A stretch of 42,464 nt of DNA, from contig NZ_NUZU01000030.1 in the NCBI RefSeq assembly GCF_002567005.1, positions 1 through 42,464 of the forward strand. The letters are read 5' to 3'. The position numbers and the translations under genes were made by a program. The DNA comes from Bacillus sp. AFS073361 (GTDB lineage Bacteria; Bacillota; Bacilli; Bacillales; Cytobacillaceae). The notes beneath the pieces were generated by a model. That model saw only the letters and a program-made list of their open reading frames with translations, was not told where the DNA came from and ran no database searches. Of this stretch, positions 7,899 to 15,108 are shown in pieces (the first letter of the stretch is position 1; every line of letters begins with the position of its first letter).

Positions 7899-8946
7899 TC
7901 ATCATCATCTTTTCATGCAAGTATTGAGAAGCAGCATCCCTTTGGATTACGTTTCGATCCAATAGGTCTCTGATACTCATTTCAAGCGTATGCATTCCTT
8001 GGGCGCGGGACGTTTGCATTGTACTTTGGATTTGATGGATTTTTTCATTTCTAATTAGGTTGGCGATGGCAGCGTTATTTACTAATATTTCAGTTGCCGC
8101 TTTCCGGCCTTTTTTATCAGTAGTCGGAAATAACCGCTGAGAAATAACCCCAACTAATACAGAAGCTAACTGTACACGTATTTGTGGCTGCTGTGCCGGC
8201 GGGAATACATCAATGATTCGGTTAATGGTGGTCGGTGCACTTGATGTATGAAGTGTCCCTAAAACTAGGTGACCTGTTTCAGCCGCTGTTATCGCGATTG
8301 ACATTGTCTCGATGTCACGCATCTCCCCAACTAGAATCACATCTGGATCTTGACGGAGTGCCGCCTTTAAGCCACTTGCGTAGTTATTGGTATCGAAACC
8401 AACTTCCCGCTGATCAATAATCGAACTCCCATGGCGATGTAGATATTCGATCGGGTCTTCTAAGGTAATGATGTGCTTTCGCATCGTTCGATTCATATAA
8501 TCAATCATCGATGCTAGAGTCGTTGACTTCCCGCTTCCTGTTGGTCCCGTTACGAGAATTAAGCCCTGTGGCTTCTCAACCAGCTTAGAAATGATATCTG
8601 GTAAATCTAGTTCTTCAATTGTTGGTGTTTTGGATGCGACTGTCCTTAAGGCAATTGAAACACTTTTCCGCTGATGATAGGCATTGACACGAAATCTGGA
8701 TACACCAGGAACACCATAGGAGAAATCCAATTCTCCTTTTTCCTTAAATAGATCCCACAATCCTTCAGGAATAATCGCTTTAGCCATACCTTCGGTGTCA
8801 TCTGGCATGATTTTATCGGTTCCATATCTTCTTAAGTCACCATTTATACGCATCACAGGGGGAACACCGACCGTTAAATGAACATCTGAGGCTTTATATT
8901 CAATGGCAGCTCGTAATATAGCGTCAATTTTTTCTTTCATCTTCAT
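7891..8946 (-). CDS. pilT: PilT pilus retraction ATPase
   Basis: A 351-residue hexameric ATPase that drives pilus disassembly and so twitching and DNA uptake. It has the PAS-like N-domain (ASDVHLTVGVPPVMRINGDL), Walker A GPTGSGKSTT (around residue 135), the Asp box (HIITLEDPIEYLH), Walker B VILVGEMRD, the His box (TGHLVLGTLHTSSA) and the retraction-specific C-terminal motif AIANLIRNEKIHQIQSTMQT, close to the AIRNLIREGK motif that is needed for retraction in studied PilT proteins. Its presence separates this cluster from the comG competence pilus, which has no PilT. It starts seven bases after pilB. Confidence 0.96.
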   Translation of the reverse strand: MKMKEKIDAILRAAIEYKASDVHLTVGVPPVMRINGDLRRYGTDKIMPDDTEGMAKAIIPEGLWDLFKEKGELDFSYGVPGVSRFRVNAYHQRKSVSIALRTVASKTPTIEELDLPDIISKLVEKPQGLILVTGPTGSGKSTTLASMIDYMNRTMRKHIITLEDPIEYLHRHGSSIIDQREVGFDTNNYASGLKAALRQDPDVILVGEMRDIETMSIAITAAETGHLVLGTLHTSSAPTTINRIIDVFPPAQQPQIRVQLASVLVGVISQRLFPTTDKKGRKAATEILVNNAAIANLIRNEKIHQIQSTMQTSRAQGMHTLEMSIRDLLDRNVIQRDAASQYLHEKMMMNG

Positions 8947-8952
8947 GCTCTC

Positions 8953-10614
8953 CTACTCCAGAATAGCTACTTTTAAAACTTCTTCGGTTGTCGTTAAACC
9001 TTGTTTTATTTTTAATAATCCATCATCCAATAAAAAGATCGTTTTATTCTTATTTGCCAATTCCTTCATCTTTTGAAACGATTCACCGTTCATCATTGCC
9101 CGGCTCATTTCGTCATTTATAACCAGCACTTCATGAAGTGCAAGCCTGCCTTTATAGCCCGTCATGCTGCATGAGGAACAACCTTTTCCTCTAGTAATTT
9201 TGTCAATCTTCATTCCGCGCTTGGCAAAAATCTCGATTTCACGCTTCGATGGCTCTTGAACCTCCGCACAATCACGACACACTTTTCGGACTAGCCGCTG
9301 GGCAACAATCCCGCTAAGTGATGAAGCGAGTAAAAATGGTTCGACGCCCATATCAATCAGACGGGTAACTGTCCCAATTGAATCATTCGTATGGAGAGTA
9401 CTTAAAACCAAGTGTCCCGTTAATGAAGCTCGAATTGCCACTTCAGCCGTTTCTTTATCACGGATTTCCCCAACCATAATAATATTTGGGTCTTGACGTA
9501 AAATCGACCGAAGTCCCGCCGCAAAGGTCATCCCTACATTCGGGTTAACCTGAATTTGATTAATCCCTTCCAATTGATATTCAACCGGGTCCTCGACGGT
9601 AATGATGTTAACTGCTTCACTGTTAAGCTTATTAAGTGCAGCATAAAGGGTTGAGGACTTCCCTGATCCTGTTGGCCCTGTTATAAGGACAATCCCCGTT
9701 GGTTTTTCAATCATCTCATTGAATCTCTTCAGATTTAAGGAATTGAAACCAAGCTTGTTCAAATCATTTAGTGTGGATCCCATATCCAAAATCCGCATAA
9801 CAATCTTCTCACCATAAACAGTTGGCAATGTTGAGACACGTAGATCAACCGGATGAAAGTCGAGATTCAGCTTGATTCGACCATCCTGCGGTACCCTATG
9901 CTCAGTAATATCAAGATTAGACATGATTTTTATTCTTGCCGTTAATACACTTTGCATATTACGCGGGAGAATTCGTTCATTCCTAAGAACACCATCAATT
10001 CGATAACGGACTACCACCTTTGTCTCTTGTGGATCGATATGAATGTCACTGGCCCGATGAATCACTGCATTGGTCAATATCTGATTCACTAATCGAACAA
10101 TCGGAGAATTCTGATCTGTTACGTCTTCATTTCTGTCTCGATCATTTAATGGAAGTTCATCAAGTAATTCATCGAGTCCATCATCGACATCATAATATTT
10201 ATTTATAGTCCGGAGAATATCATCCTTCGTAGAAATGGCCGGTTCAATATGAAATCCGGTCGACAACCGCAAATCATCAATCACGATAAAATCCATTGGA
10301 TTCGCCATTGCCACGAAAAGCTTATTTCCATCCCTTTTCAAAGGGATGATTAAATTTCTCTTGGCTGTTTCTTTGGTGATTAGTGAAAAGAGATTGGTAT
10401 CAAATGGATATTGAAACAAACTGACATGAGGAATACCAAGTTGATATTCAAGCACCTCAACTAATTGCTGTTCTGTTAAATATCCTTTTTGTAACAGGGC
10501 ATCTCCAAGTTTTTGAGAATCATTTTTTTCATCTAATGTAGCTTGAAGTTGCTCAGGAGTAATTAAACCTTCTTCAATTAACAAATCTCCTAGTCGTTTT
10601 CGTGATTGCCTCAT
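8953..10614 (-). CDS. pilB: PilB pilus extension ATPase with MshEN-like N-terminal domain
   Basis: A 553-residue assembly ATPase (PilB/GspE family). Residues 7-30 (RLGDLLIEEGLITPEQLQAT...) and 35-58 (KLGDALLQKGYLTEQQLVEV...) form two tandem 24-residue motifs with a four-residue spacer, the layout of the MshEN domain, which binds c-di-GMP in several bacteria. The N2 domain follows (ASDIHIDPQETKVVVRYRID), then Walker A GPTGSGKS at 313-320, the Asp box (IITVEDPVEYQLEG), Walker B IIMVGEIRD, the His box and a tetracysteine zinc motif (CRDC...GCSSC) near residue 440. All catalytic parts are intact. It is followed closely by pilT and preceded by the VanW-like gene with a 15-base gap. Confidence 0.96.
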   Translation of the reverse strand: MRQSRKRLGDLLIEEGLITPEQLQATLDEKNDSQKLGDALLQKGYLTEQQLVEVLEYQLGIPHVSLFQYPFDTNLFSLITKETAKRNLIIPLKRDGNKLFVAMANPMDFIVIDDLRLSTGFHIEPAISTKDDILRTINKYYDVDDGLDELLDELPLNDRDRNEDVTDQNSPIVRLVNQILTNAVIHRASDIHIDPQETKVVVRYRIDGVLRNERILPRNMQSVLTARIKIMSNLDITEHRVPQDGRIKLNLDFHPVDLRVSTLPTVYGEKIVMRILDMGSTLNDLNKLGFNSLNLKRFNEMIEKPTGIVLITGPTGSGKSSTLYAALNKLNSEAVNIITVEDPVEYQLEGINQIQVNPNVGMTFAAGLRSILRQDPNIIMVGEIRDKETAEVAIRASLTGHLVLSTLHTNDSIGTVTRLIDMGVEPFLLASSLSGIVAQRLVRKVCRDCAEVQEPSKREIEIFAKRGMKIDKITRGKGCSSCSMTGYKGRLALHEVLVINDEMSRAMMNGESFQKMKELANKNKTIFLLDDGLLKIKQGLTTTEEVLKVAILE

Positions 10615-10629
10615 TTTACATCCCTGCTT

Positions 10630-11955
10630 TTATTTTGGTTGTTCATTTGGCTTGCCCCATAAGTCATTATCGTTAGAATTTTGTTCGGTATTATCTGTTG
10701 TTGATGTTTGATTTCCATTCATATTTGATGAATCGGTAGTCTGGTCACCGCTGCTATCTGAATTCCCAGTTGTATCAGTCGTTGGAGTACCTGCTTGTAC
10801 ACTGCCAGCTAGCCCGTAGACTTCAATCTGGTATGAAGGAGGATAATAATCTTCTGAAATCAGTTCACTTTTAAGAAGTTCGTTACCATGATAAACATCC
10901 CGAAAAACCTTAATAATTTCTCCTGTTTTTCCCTCCGTTTGGACCTTTGATTTTCCTGGGAGCAGGAGCGGACTATATTGAATGATTGTCTTGTATGCTA
11001 AATCTTGTTTTTCTTTCGTATTGATTTCATATTTATATACAAATTCTTGTCCCGTCAAAGAAACCTTCAATTCTTTATTTTCTAAGAGGAGTTTTAGTTT
11101 ATACTTTGATTTATTAGGATTTTCTATCATCAAATCGGTCTTTTTAGGTAGATTGACCATCGCTTCATATCCTAACTTCGAATATGCAGGTAACGTGCTG
11201 CCAATGTTTCTTTCTAGAATTTTGAAATTTGAAGGTAAGATTGCTTGATAAATACCTGTGGCAATTACGTTTAAAGAGTCTAGGTCATCAATTTTTTGCT
11301 TATTCGCAAAATCTAACAGTGAAAAACTCGCACCTTCTGAAATTTCAATTTCTGGGTTTTTATCAATGATCGTTCTCAAAGCAAACGGCACATCTGTCAT
11401 TGAGATCATCACAGAATTTAGGACAGCATCCTTTTTAATTTTTCCTGCAAGTAAGAAATCATTATGAAGGTCCAAAGTCTGTAAACCGGATTCGAATAAG
11501 GAAGCTGTCTTATTTAAGCTCGCTGTGAGCTTATTGATATCAAAATCACTTGTTTTAATTGGAGAAAATAATAGTTCTAATTGCTCTTTAACCTTTAATT
11601 TATCTACCGTAATATAGGCAGGATTTTTCTGCCCATCCTTAATTGAATTGATTGTTTTTCCGGAATCTAGGTGAAATTGGTTTAAATCAAATGAAGCGGT
11701 TTTTTCTCCATATTGAAGTTGGATCTTTGTCTGTTTCACCCATTCAACGTATTTTTCCTCTAACAGACCTTTAGCTTCCATTTCTGTCTTTCCTGAAACA
11801 TCTAAAGCACCGACCGTGGTACCATCAGAGAATTTTCCATCTGCATTTGTCATTTTTTCAAATGCTTTTGCCCCAAAATGAGAAAAACTAAAAATAAATG
11901 CTGTACTAAATAGTAAAACAACAAACAATTTGATCATTTGCTGATTTTTGCCCAA
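10630..11955 (-). CDS. VanW-like cell-surface protein in the pilus operon
   Basis: A 441-residue exported protein: signal anchor (MIKLFVVLLFSTAFIFSFSHFG, about 7-28), then a region starting GTTVGALDVSGKTEMEAKGLLEEKY that resembles the peptidoglycan-binding repeat at the start of VanW-type proteins, a central part (EGASFSLLDF...NVIATGIYQAILPSNFKILERNIGSTLPAYSKLGYEA) that looks like a divergent VanW domain, a G5-like end (GKTGEIIKVFRDVYHGNELLKSELISEDYYPP) and a Thr/Ser/Asp/Asn-rich tail of about 55 residues. The usual VanW GGGICQVSST core is not conserved. It may bind the wall and let the pilus pass, but this is inference from its operon place before pilB. Confidence 0.72.
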   Translation of the reverse strand: MGKNQQMIKLFVVLLFSTAFIFSFSHFGAKAFEKMTNADGKFSDGTTVGALDVSGKTEMEAKGLLEEKYVEWVKQTKIQLQYGEKTASFDLNQFHLDSGKTINSIKDGQKNPAYITVDKLKVKEQLELLFSPIKTSDFDINKLTASLNKTASLFESGLQTLDLHNDFLLAGKIKKDAVLNSVMISMTDVPFALRTIIDKNPEIEISEGASFSLLDFANKQKIDDLDSLNVIATGIYQAILPSNFKILERNIGSTLPAYSKLGYEAMVNLPKKTDLMIENPNKSKYKLKLLLENKELKVSLTGQEFVYKYEINTKEKQDLAYKTIIQYSPLLLPGKSKVQTEGKTGEIIKVFRDVYHGNELLKSELISEDYYPPSYQIEVYGLAGSVQAGTPTTDTTGNSDSSGDQTTDSSNMNGNQTSTTDNTEQNSNDNDLWGKPNEQPK

Positions 11956-12023
11956 AAGTTCTGTCTCCCTTCAAACACCCACATATACTTCATCTATTAA
12001 ACTAAGATAGAAATTATTGTTAG

Positions 12024-12659
12024 TTACTTTTGTAGAACTACCTTTTCTTTCGATTCAATTACATGTGAATCCACTTGCTCTGTTCTTAATTCAAGCTCTA
12101 ATAAACTTTCAATTTCTGATAAATAGTCATTTTCCATGTCTTGATCATTAATTTGCGTTTTTACATCTACTACTTCATTATCTCTATCTAGTAAAAAGGA
12201 GATATCCATATCAATTGGCTCCTGCTCACTAACAGGTACATCTACAATTTCAGACAATTCTTGAGGATCTTTTTCTACTTTAAGATGGGACGAATTAGCT
12301 AATGGTAATTCATTGCTAATTTCCACCAAATTAATATCTTTTAAATTTTCAATTTCGTAATCAGAATTGCGGCCTTCAAATTCAACATCCATTGGTTCTT
12401 CTAATAGAGGATTTTTTGGTAATAAAACTGTTCCCATCCGGTTATTCATAAAGAAAGCTGCAAAAAAACTGAGCGCTAAAAGTATTAATGCCGTCTCCCA
12501 CAACGGAATGATTGAAACGGCTGCCAGTCCTCCAAGAGATAAAATAAAACTAATTAATACTAAAAGGAGTTTCCCTTTTAAGGTGTAACCTAATGGCAGC
12601 AAGTATATTATTAACGTGAGTATAACCACCGAACTAAAGGCCCATAAAATTGATTGCAT
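12024..12659 (-). CDS. Unknown membrane protein, first gene of the pilus operon
   Basis: I do not recognise this 211-residue protein. Three transmembrane helices fill residues 1-70 (ILWAFSSVVILTLIIYLLPLGY, LLLVLISFILSLGGLAAVSII, ALILLALSFFAAFFM), followed by an acidic cytoplasmic tail of about 135 residues rich in Glu, Asp and Asn with no clear domain (MDVEFEGRNSDYEIE..., LSEIESLLELELRTEQ). AAAAGGAGAGTG lies ten bases before the ATG. It is the first gene after the divergent promoter region and lies 68 bases before the VanW-like gene, so it is likely co-transcribed with the pilus genes. The acidic tail could recruit a cytoplasmic partner, but nothing in the sequence shows which. Confidence 0.75.
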   Translation of the reverse strand: MQSILWAFSSVVILTLIIYLLPLGYTLKGKLLLVLISFILSLGGLAAVSIIPLWETALILLALSFFAAFFMNNRMGTVLLPKNPLLEEPMDVEFEGRNSDYEIENLKDINLVEISNELPLANSSHLKVEKDPQELSEIVDVPVSEQEPIDMDISFLLDRDNEVVDVKTQINDQDMENDYLSEIESLLELELRTEQVDSHVIESKEKVVLQK

Positions 12660-12686
12660 TCTTTCACTCTCCTTTTAATTAGTCAT

Positions 12687-12716
12687 TTTATACTATTAAA
12701 CTACATTTTCCTTCAA
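12687..12716 (-). promoter_or_regulatory. Candidate sigma-A promoter of the pilus operon
   Basis: TTGAAG (12711-12716, minus) and TATAAA (12687-12692, minus) are 18 bases apart and lie just upstream of the first gene of the minus-strand pilus operon. No other good match is seen in the 230-base divergent region on this strand. Confidence 0.5.
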
Positions 12717-12777
12717 ATGATTTAATTTTTTTGTAGAATTCTTCAAATATTAGACAAAATTCGCCTAATAAATATTG

Positions 12778-12783
12778 TATAAT
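12778..12783 (+). promoter_or_regulatory. Candidate -10 element for the minor pilin operon
   Basis: A perfect TATAAT preceded by TTG, about 110 bases before the first prepilin start. No good -35 is present at 16-18 bases (TAGACA lies 21 bases away), so an activator or another sigma factor may be needed; alternatively it is a chance match in AT-rich DNA. Confidence 0.35.
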
Positions 12784-12891
12784 ACTTTTAAGTTGTTTAA
12801 AAGATGATGGAAAATAATTTTATAGGTAGATAATCCTAATTATTTTTCCGTCTATTTGTACTAATTTTGCTATCATTAAGGAATGATTAGA

Positions 12892-13347
12892 ATGAAATTA
12901 ATTCGCAATGAAAGAGGAGTCACTTTAATCGAGGTTCTTGTATCCATTGTGCTTCTTTCAATTATCTTTTTATCCGTTATGAGATTTTTCCCACAAATGG
13001 GACTTATGAATAATCAAAATCAAGATAAGGCAAAAGCTATAAACCTTGCTAAAGAAGTTCTTATTAATTGGCAAGAATCAAGTGATGTGAAATGGTTTTT
13101 AGTTAAGACTGATCAAGCAGTGGGTTTTACCCCGACTGATTCAAAAGTGACATATAATAGGTTCTACTCTGATCCAACCTATTATTATTTTGAAACGACT
13201 AAAGATCCATATGACGTGAATATTAAAATTAAGAGATTTCCTGAAACAAGTTCAAGATTATCAAGTATCCATTCGATTGTTGTTCAATTGATAGATAAAA
13301 AGAATAGACATGTCATTACTGAAACATTCGGATATGTTAAAAGATAG
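12892..13347 (+). CDS. Minor prepilin (PilV/GspI-like)
   Basis: A 151-residue type IV prepilin: short basic leader MKLIRNERG, cleavage site G|VTLIEVLVSIVLLSIIFLSV with Glu at +5, then a helix and a mixed alpha/beta domain containing a Tyr/Asp-rich patch (YNRFYSDPTYYYFETTKDPYDV). Start chosen at 12892, where AAGGA lies nine bases upstream; the ATG at 12883 abuts that site. It is the first gene of a plus-strand operon divergent from the main pilus operon, with the next prepilin beginning within 13 bases. The order prepilin-prepilin-PilX matches minor pilin sets that prime assembly at the pilus tip. Confidence 0.87.
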   Translation: MKLIRNERGVTLIEVLVSIVLLSIIFLSVMRFFPQMGLMNNQNQDKAKAINLAKEVLINWQESSDVKWFLVKTDQAVGFTPTDSKVTYNRFYSDPTYYYFETTKDPYDVNIKIKRFPETSSRLSSIHSIVVQLIDKKNRHVITETFGYVKR

Positions 13348-13359
13348 GAAATGAGATAT

Positions 13360-13842
13360 ATGAAGAGAACTGAAAATGGTTTCACATTAATTGAAGTACT
13401 TGTTACCCTATCCATTCTTTCCTTTGTAGGTATTATTGCCTGGAGTGTTTTTTTTCAAGGCTATAATTTTTCGCAAAAGGCAATTTCTAAAAACGCGATG
13501 ATTCAAGAAACCAATCTATTAATTACAAATTTAAAAAAAGTACATCAAACACTGATCGAATACGAAATAAAAAGTGAAAACTGTGAAATTAAAGTTACAA
13601 ACCTAAAAACTAATCCTAAGCAAACGCAAATATTTAATCATCCTACGATTTGTTTTAAAATTCTTGAAATCAATACTGTGTCAGGCTCTGGGCCAAAAAC
13701 AGTAAAACCCAATAATAAATTAAATGATGGCTCTTTAAATGACGTTTCTTTAAAAATTAATGCAAGTGATAAAAATAATCCACAAAACAGTATAACTCAA
13801 GATACATTTCTTTATCGAATGAAGGGTGCGGATTATCAATGA
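13360..13842 (+). CDS. Minor prepilin (PilW/GspJ-like)
   Basis: A 160-residue type IV prepilin: leader MKRTENG then G|FTLIEVLVTLSILSFVGIIAWSVFF, Glu at +5 present. The globular part has two Cys (ENCEIKV and PTICFKI) that may form a disulfide. The start could also be the ATG at 13351, three codons earlier; AGGA spacing favours 13360. The 3' end overlaps the next gene by four bases (ATGA), so the two are translated together. Assignment as PilW/GspJ-type is by size, order and the large helix only. Confidence 0.85.
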   Translation: MKRTENGFTLIEVLVTLSILSFVGIIAWSVFFQGYNFSQKAISKNAMIQETNLLITNLKKVHQTLIEYEIKSENCEIKVTNLKTNPKQTQIFNHPTICFKILEINTVSGSGPKTVKPNNKLNDGSLNDVSLKINASDKNNPQNSITQDTFLYRMKGADYQ

Positions 13843-15053
13843 AGAATTTAATGAAGAATGAACAAGGATATGCCCTTGTAACCGTATTATTGATCATTAC
13901 CGTTTTTATGGTTGTATTCCTCTCCTTCATGGGGCAGGCATTTAGCAGTGTGAAACAAAATCAGGTGGTTGAGAAAAAATCTCGTTCGGTTGCTGCAGCT
14001 GAAGCGGGGATTTCGAATTACCAGGTGGAAATTCAAAAAACATTTGAATCTCAACAACAAACTGTAAGTGATTATATAAGGGATAGACCTTTGCTTCAGG
14101 ATGAAAATAAATTTAAAAACGAAGCTGCTAAAAAAATGGCAGAAGTGCTACAAGGCAAAATCATTTCAACTCCTACGAATTCTCCATATCGTATGAGTAA
14201 TTATATTGTTACTTCAGATCCTGACCCGAGCTCGAGTAAAGTAATTATTAGTTTTAATGTTATCGGAAATGATAACTCAAAAGAAACCACTCTTTTTACA
14301 AAAATGACTATAGACTTTGCTTCAATCATTGATCAAAGAACAATTGATACCAGTAACACATACGCAATGCCAAAATTTGATACGGTTAAACCAACATCAA
14401 CATCAGATTGTACAACGTTAGATTGTGACAATGTTTATATAAACGGTAATGGTAATTTTACTGGTAATAATAACATTAGAGATAACCAAACAATTTACAC
14501 TACAGGTGCACTCACTTTTGATGGAAATGGCAACGAAAATAATATAACAAATGTAAAAATCCACTCTGATGGTGCATTTATAAATAACAAAAACATGAAT
14601 AGCGCTTCAAATGTAATTATAGAAACAAAAGACAGCGCTAAATTTATGCAGAATGTAAAGATAAGTGGAACATCAAAAATTCTAGTGAATAAAACATTGT
14701 ATGTTAATCAACATTTAGAACTTGCGGATCATTCTTTTGTTTTTGTTGGAGGTGCAGATGCTCCAACAACTGATGCGAACTATAAGAGCGCAACGATTGA
14801 TAATAATTTAAACATTCTATCTTCCTCAAAGATGTGTGTAAATGGAAATTTAGCAGCTAAAAAGGTTGATGTCGACTCAACTAGTAAATTATATGTGTTA
14901 GGTAAAGTGTGGGAAAAAGGTTCAATAAAAACTGAATATACCGTTGATCTTAATACTTTTACTAGGGAATGTGGAAGTCTTATACCGCCTGAATTTAATA
15001 TTAAATGGGGAGACAATGTAAATACCATCATAAATAGCGTTGATTATAATTAA
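13839..15053 (+). CDS. PilX-like pilus protein with large Asn-rich surface domain
   Basis: 404 residues. The N-terminus MKNLMKNEQGYALVTVLLIITVFMVVFLSFMGQ has a prepilin-like leader and a helix after G|YALV, with no Glu at +5, as in PilX/GspK-type pilins, and the AAAEAGISNYQVEIQ segment typical of PilX N-domains. From about residue 185 the protein becomes rich in Asn, Gly, Ser and Thr in short alternating strands (VYINGNGNFTGNNNIRDN, IYTTGALTFDGNGNENN, VKIHSDGAFINNKN, VIIETKDSAKFMQN, VKISGTSKILVNKT, LYVNQHLELADHS), suggesting a right-handed beta-helix or polymer-forming fold. Four Cys are present. By analogy with GspK and with tip adhesins it may cap the pilus and contact surfaces; no family name can be assigned to the C-domain. 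Confidence 0.8.
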   Translation: MKNLMKNEQGYALVTVLLIITVFMVVFLSFMGQAFSSVKQNQVVEKKSRSVAAAEAGISNYQVEIQKTFESQQQTVSDYIRDRPLLQDENKFKNEAAKKMAEVLQGKIISTPTNSPYRMSNYIVTSDPDPSSSKVIISFNVIGNDNSKETTLFTKMTIDFASIIDQRTIDTSNTYAMPKFDTVKPTSTSDCTTLDCDNVYINGNGNFTGNNNIRDNQTIYTTGALTFDGNGNENNITNVKIHSDGAFINNKNMNSASNVIIETKDSAKFMQNVKISGTSKILVNKTLYVNQHLELADHSFVFVGGADAPTTDANYKSATIDNNLNILSSSKMCVNGNLAAKKVDVDSTSKLYVLGKVWEKGSIKTEYTVDLNTFTRECGSLIPPEFNIKWGDNVNTIINSVDYN

Positions 15054-15060
15054 CACGATA

Positions 15061-15108
15061 AAAAGGTGTGACCGTAGTTGTAAAGACAACTACAGTCACA
15101 CCTTTTTT
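15061..15108. terminator. Bidirectional terminator between the minor pilin operon and the GGDEF gene
   Basis: AAAAGGTGTGAC-GTAGTTGT pairs with ACAACTAC-GTCACACCTTTTTT around an AAAG loop, with a single mismatch. T runs flank both sides, so it can stop both converging transcripts; the last bases overlap the GGDEF gene stop codon. Confidence 0.92.
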
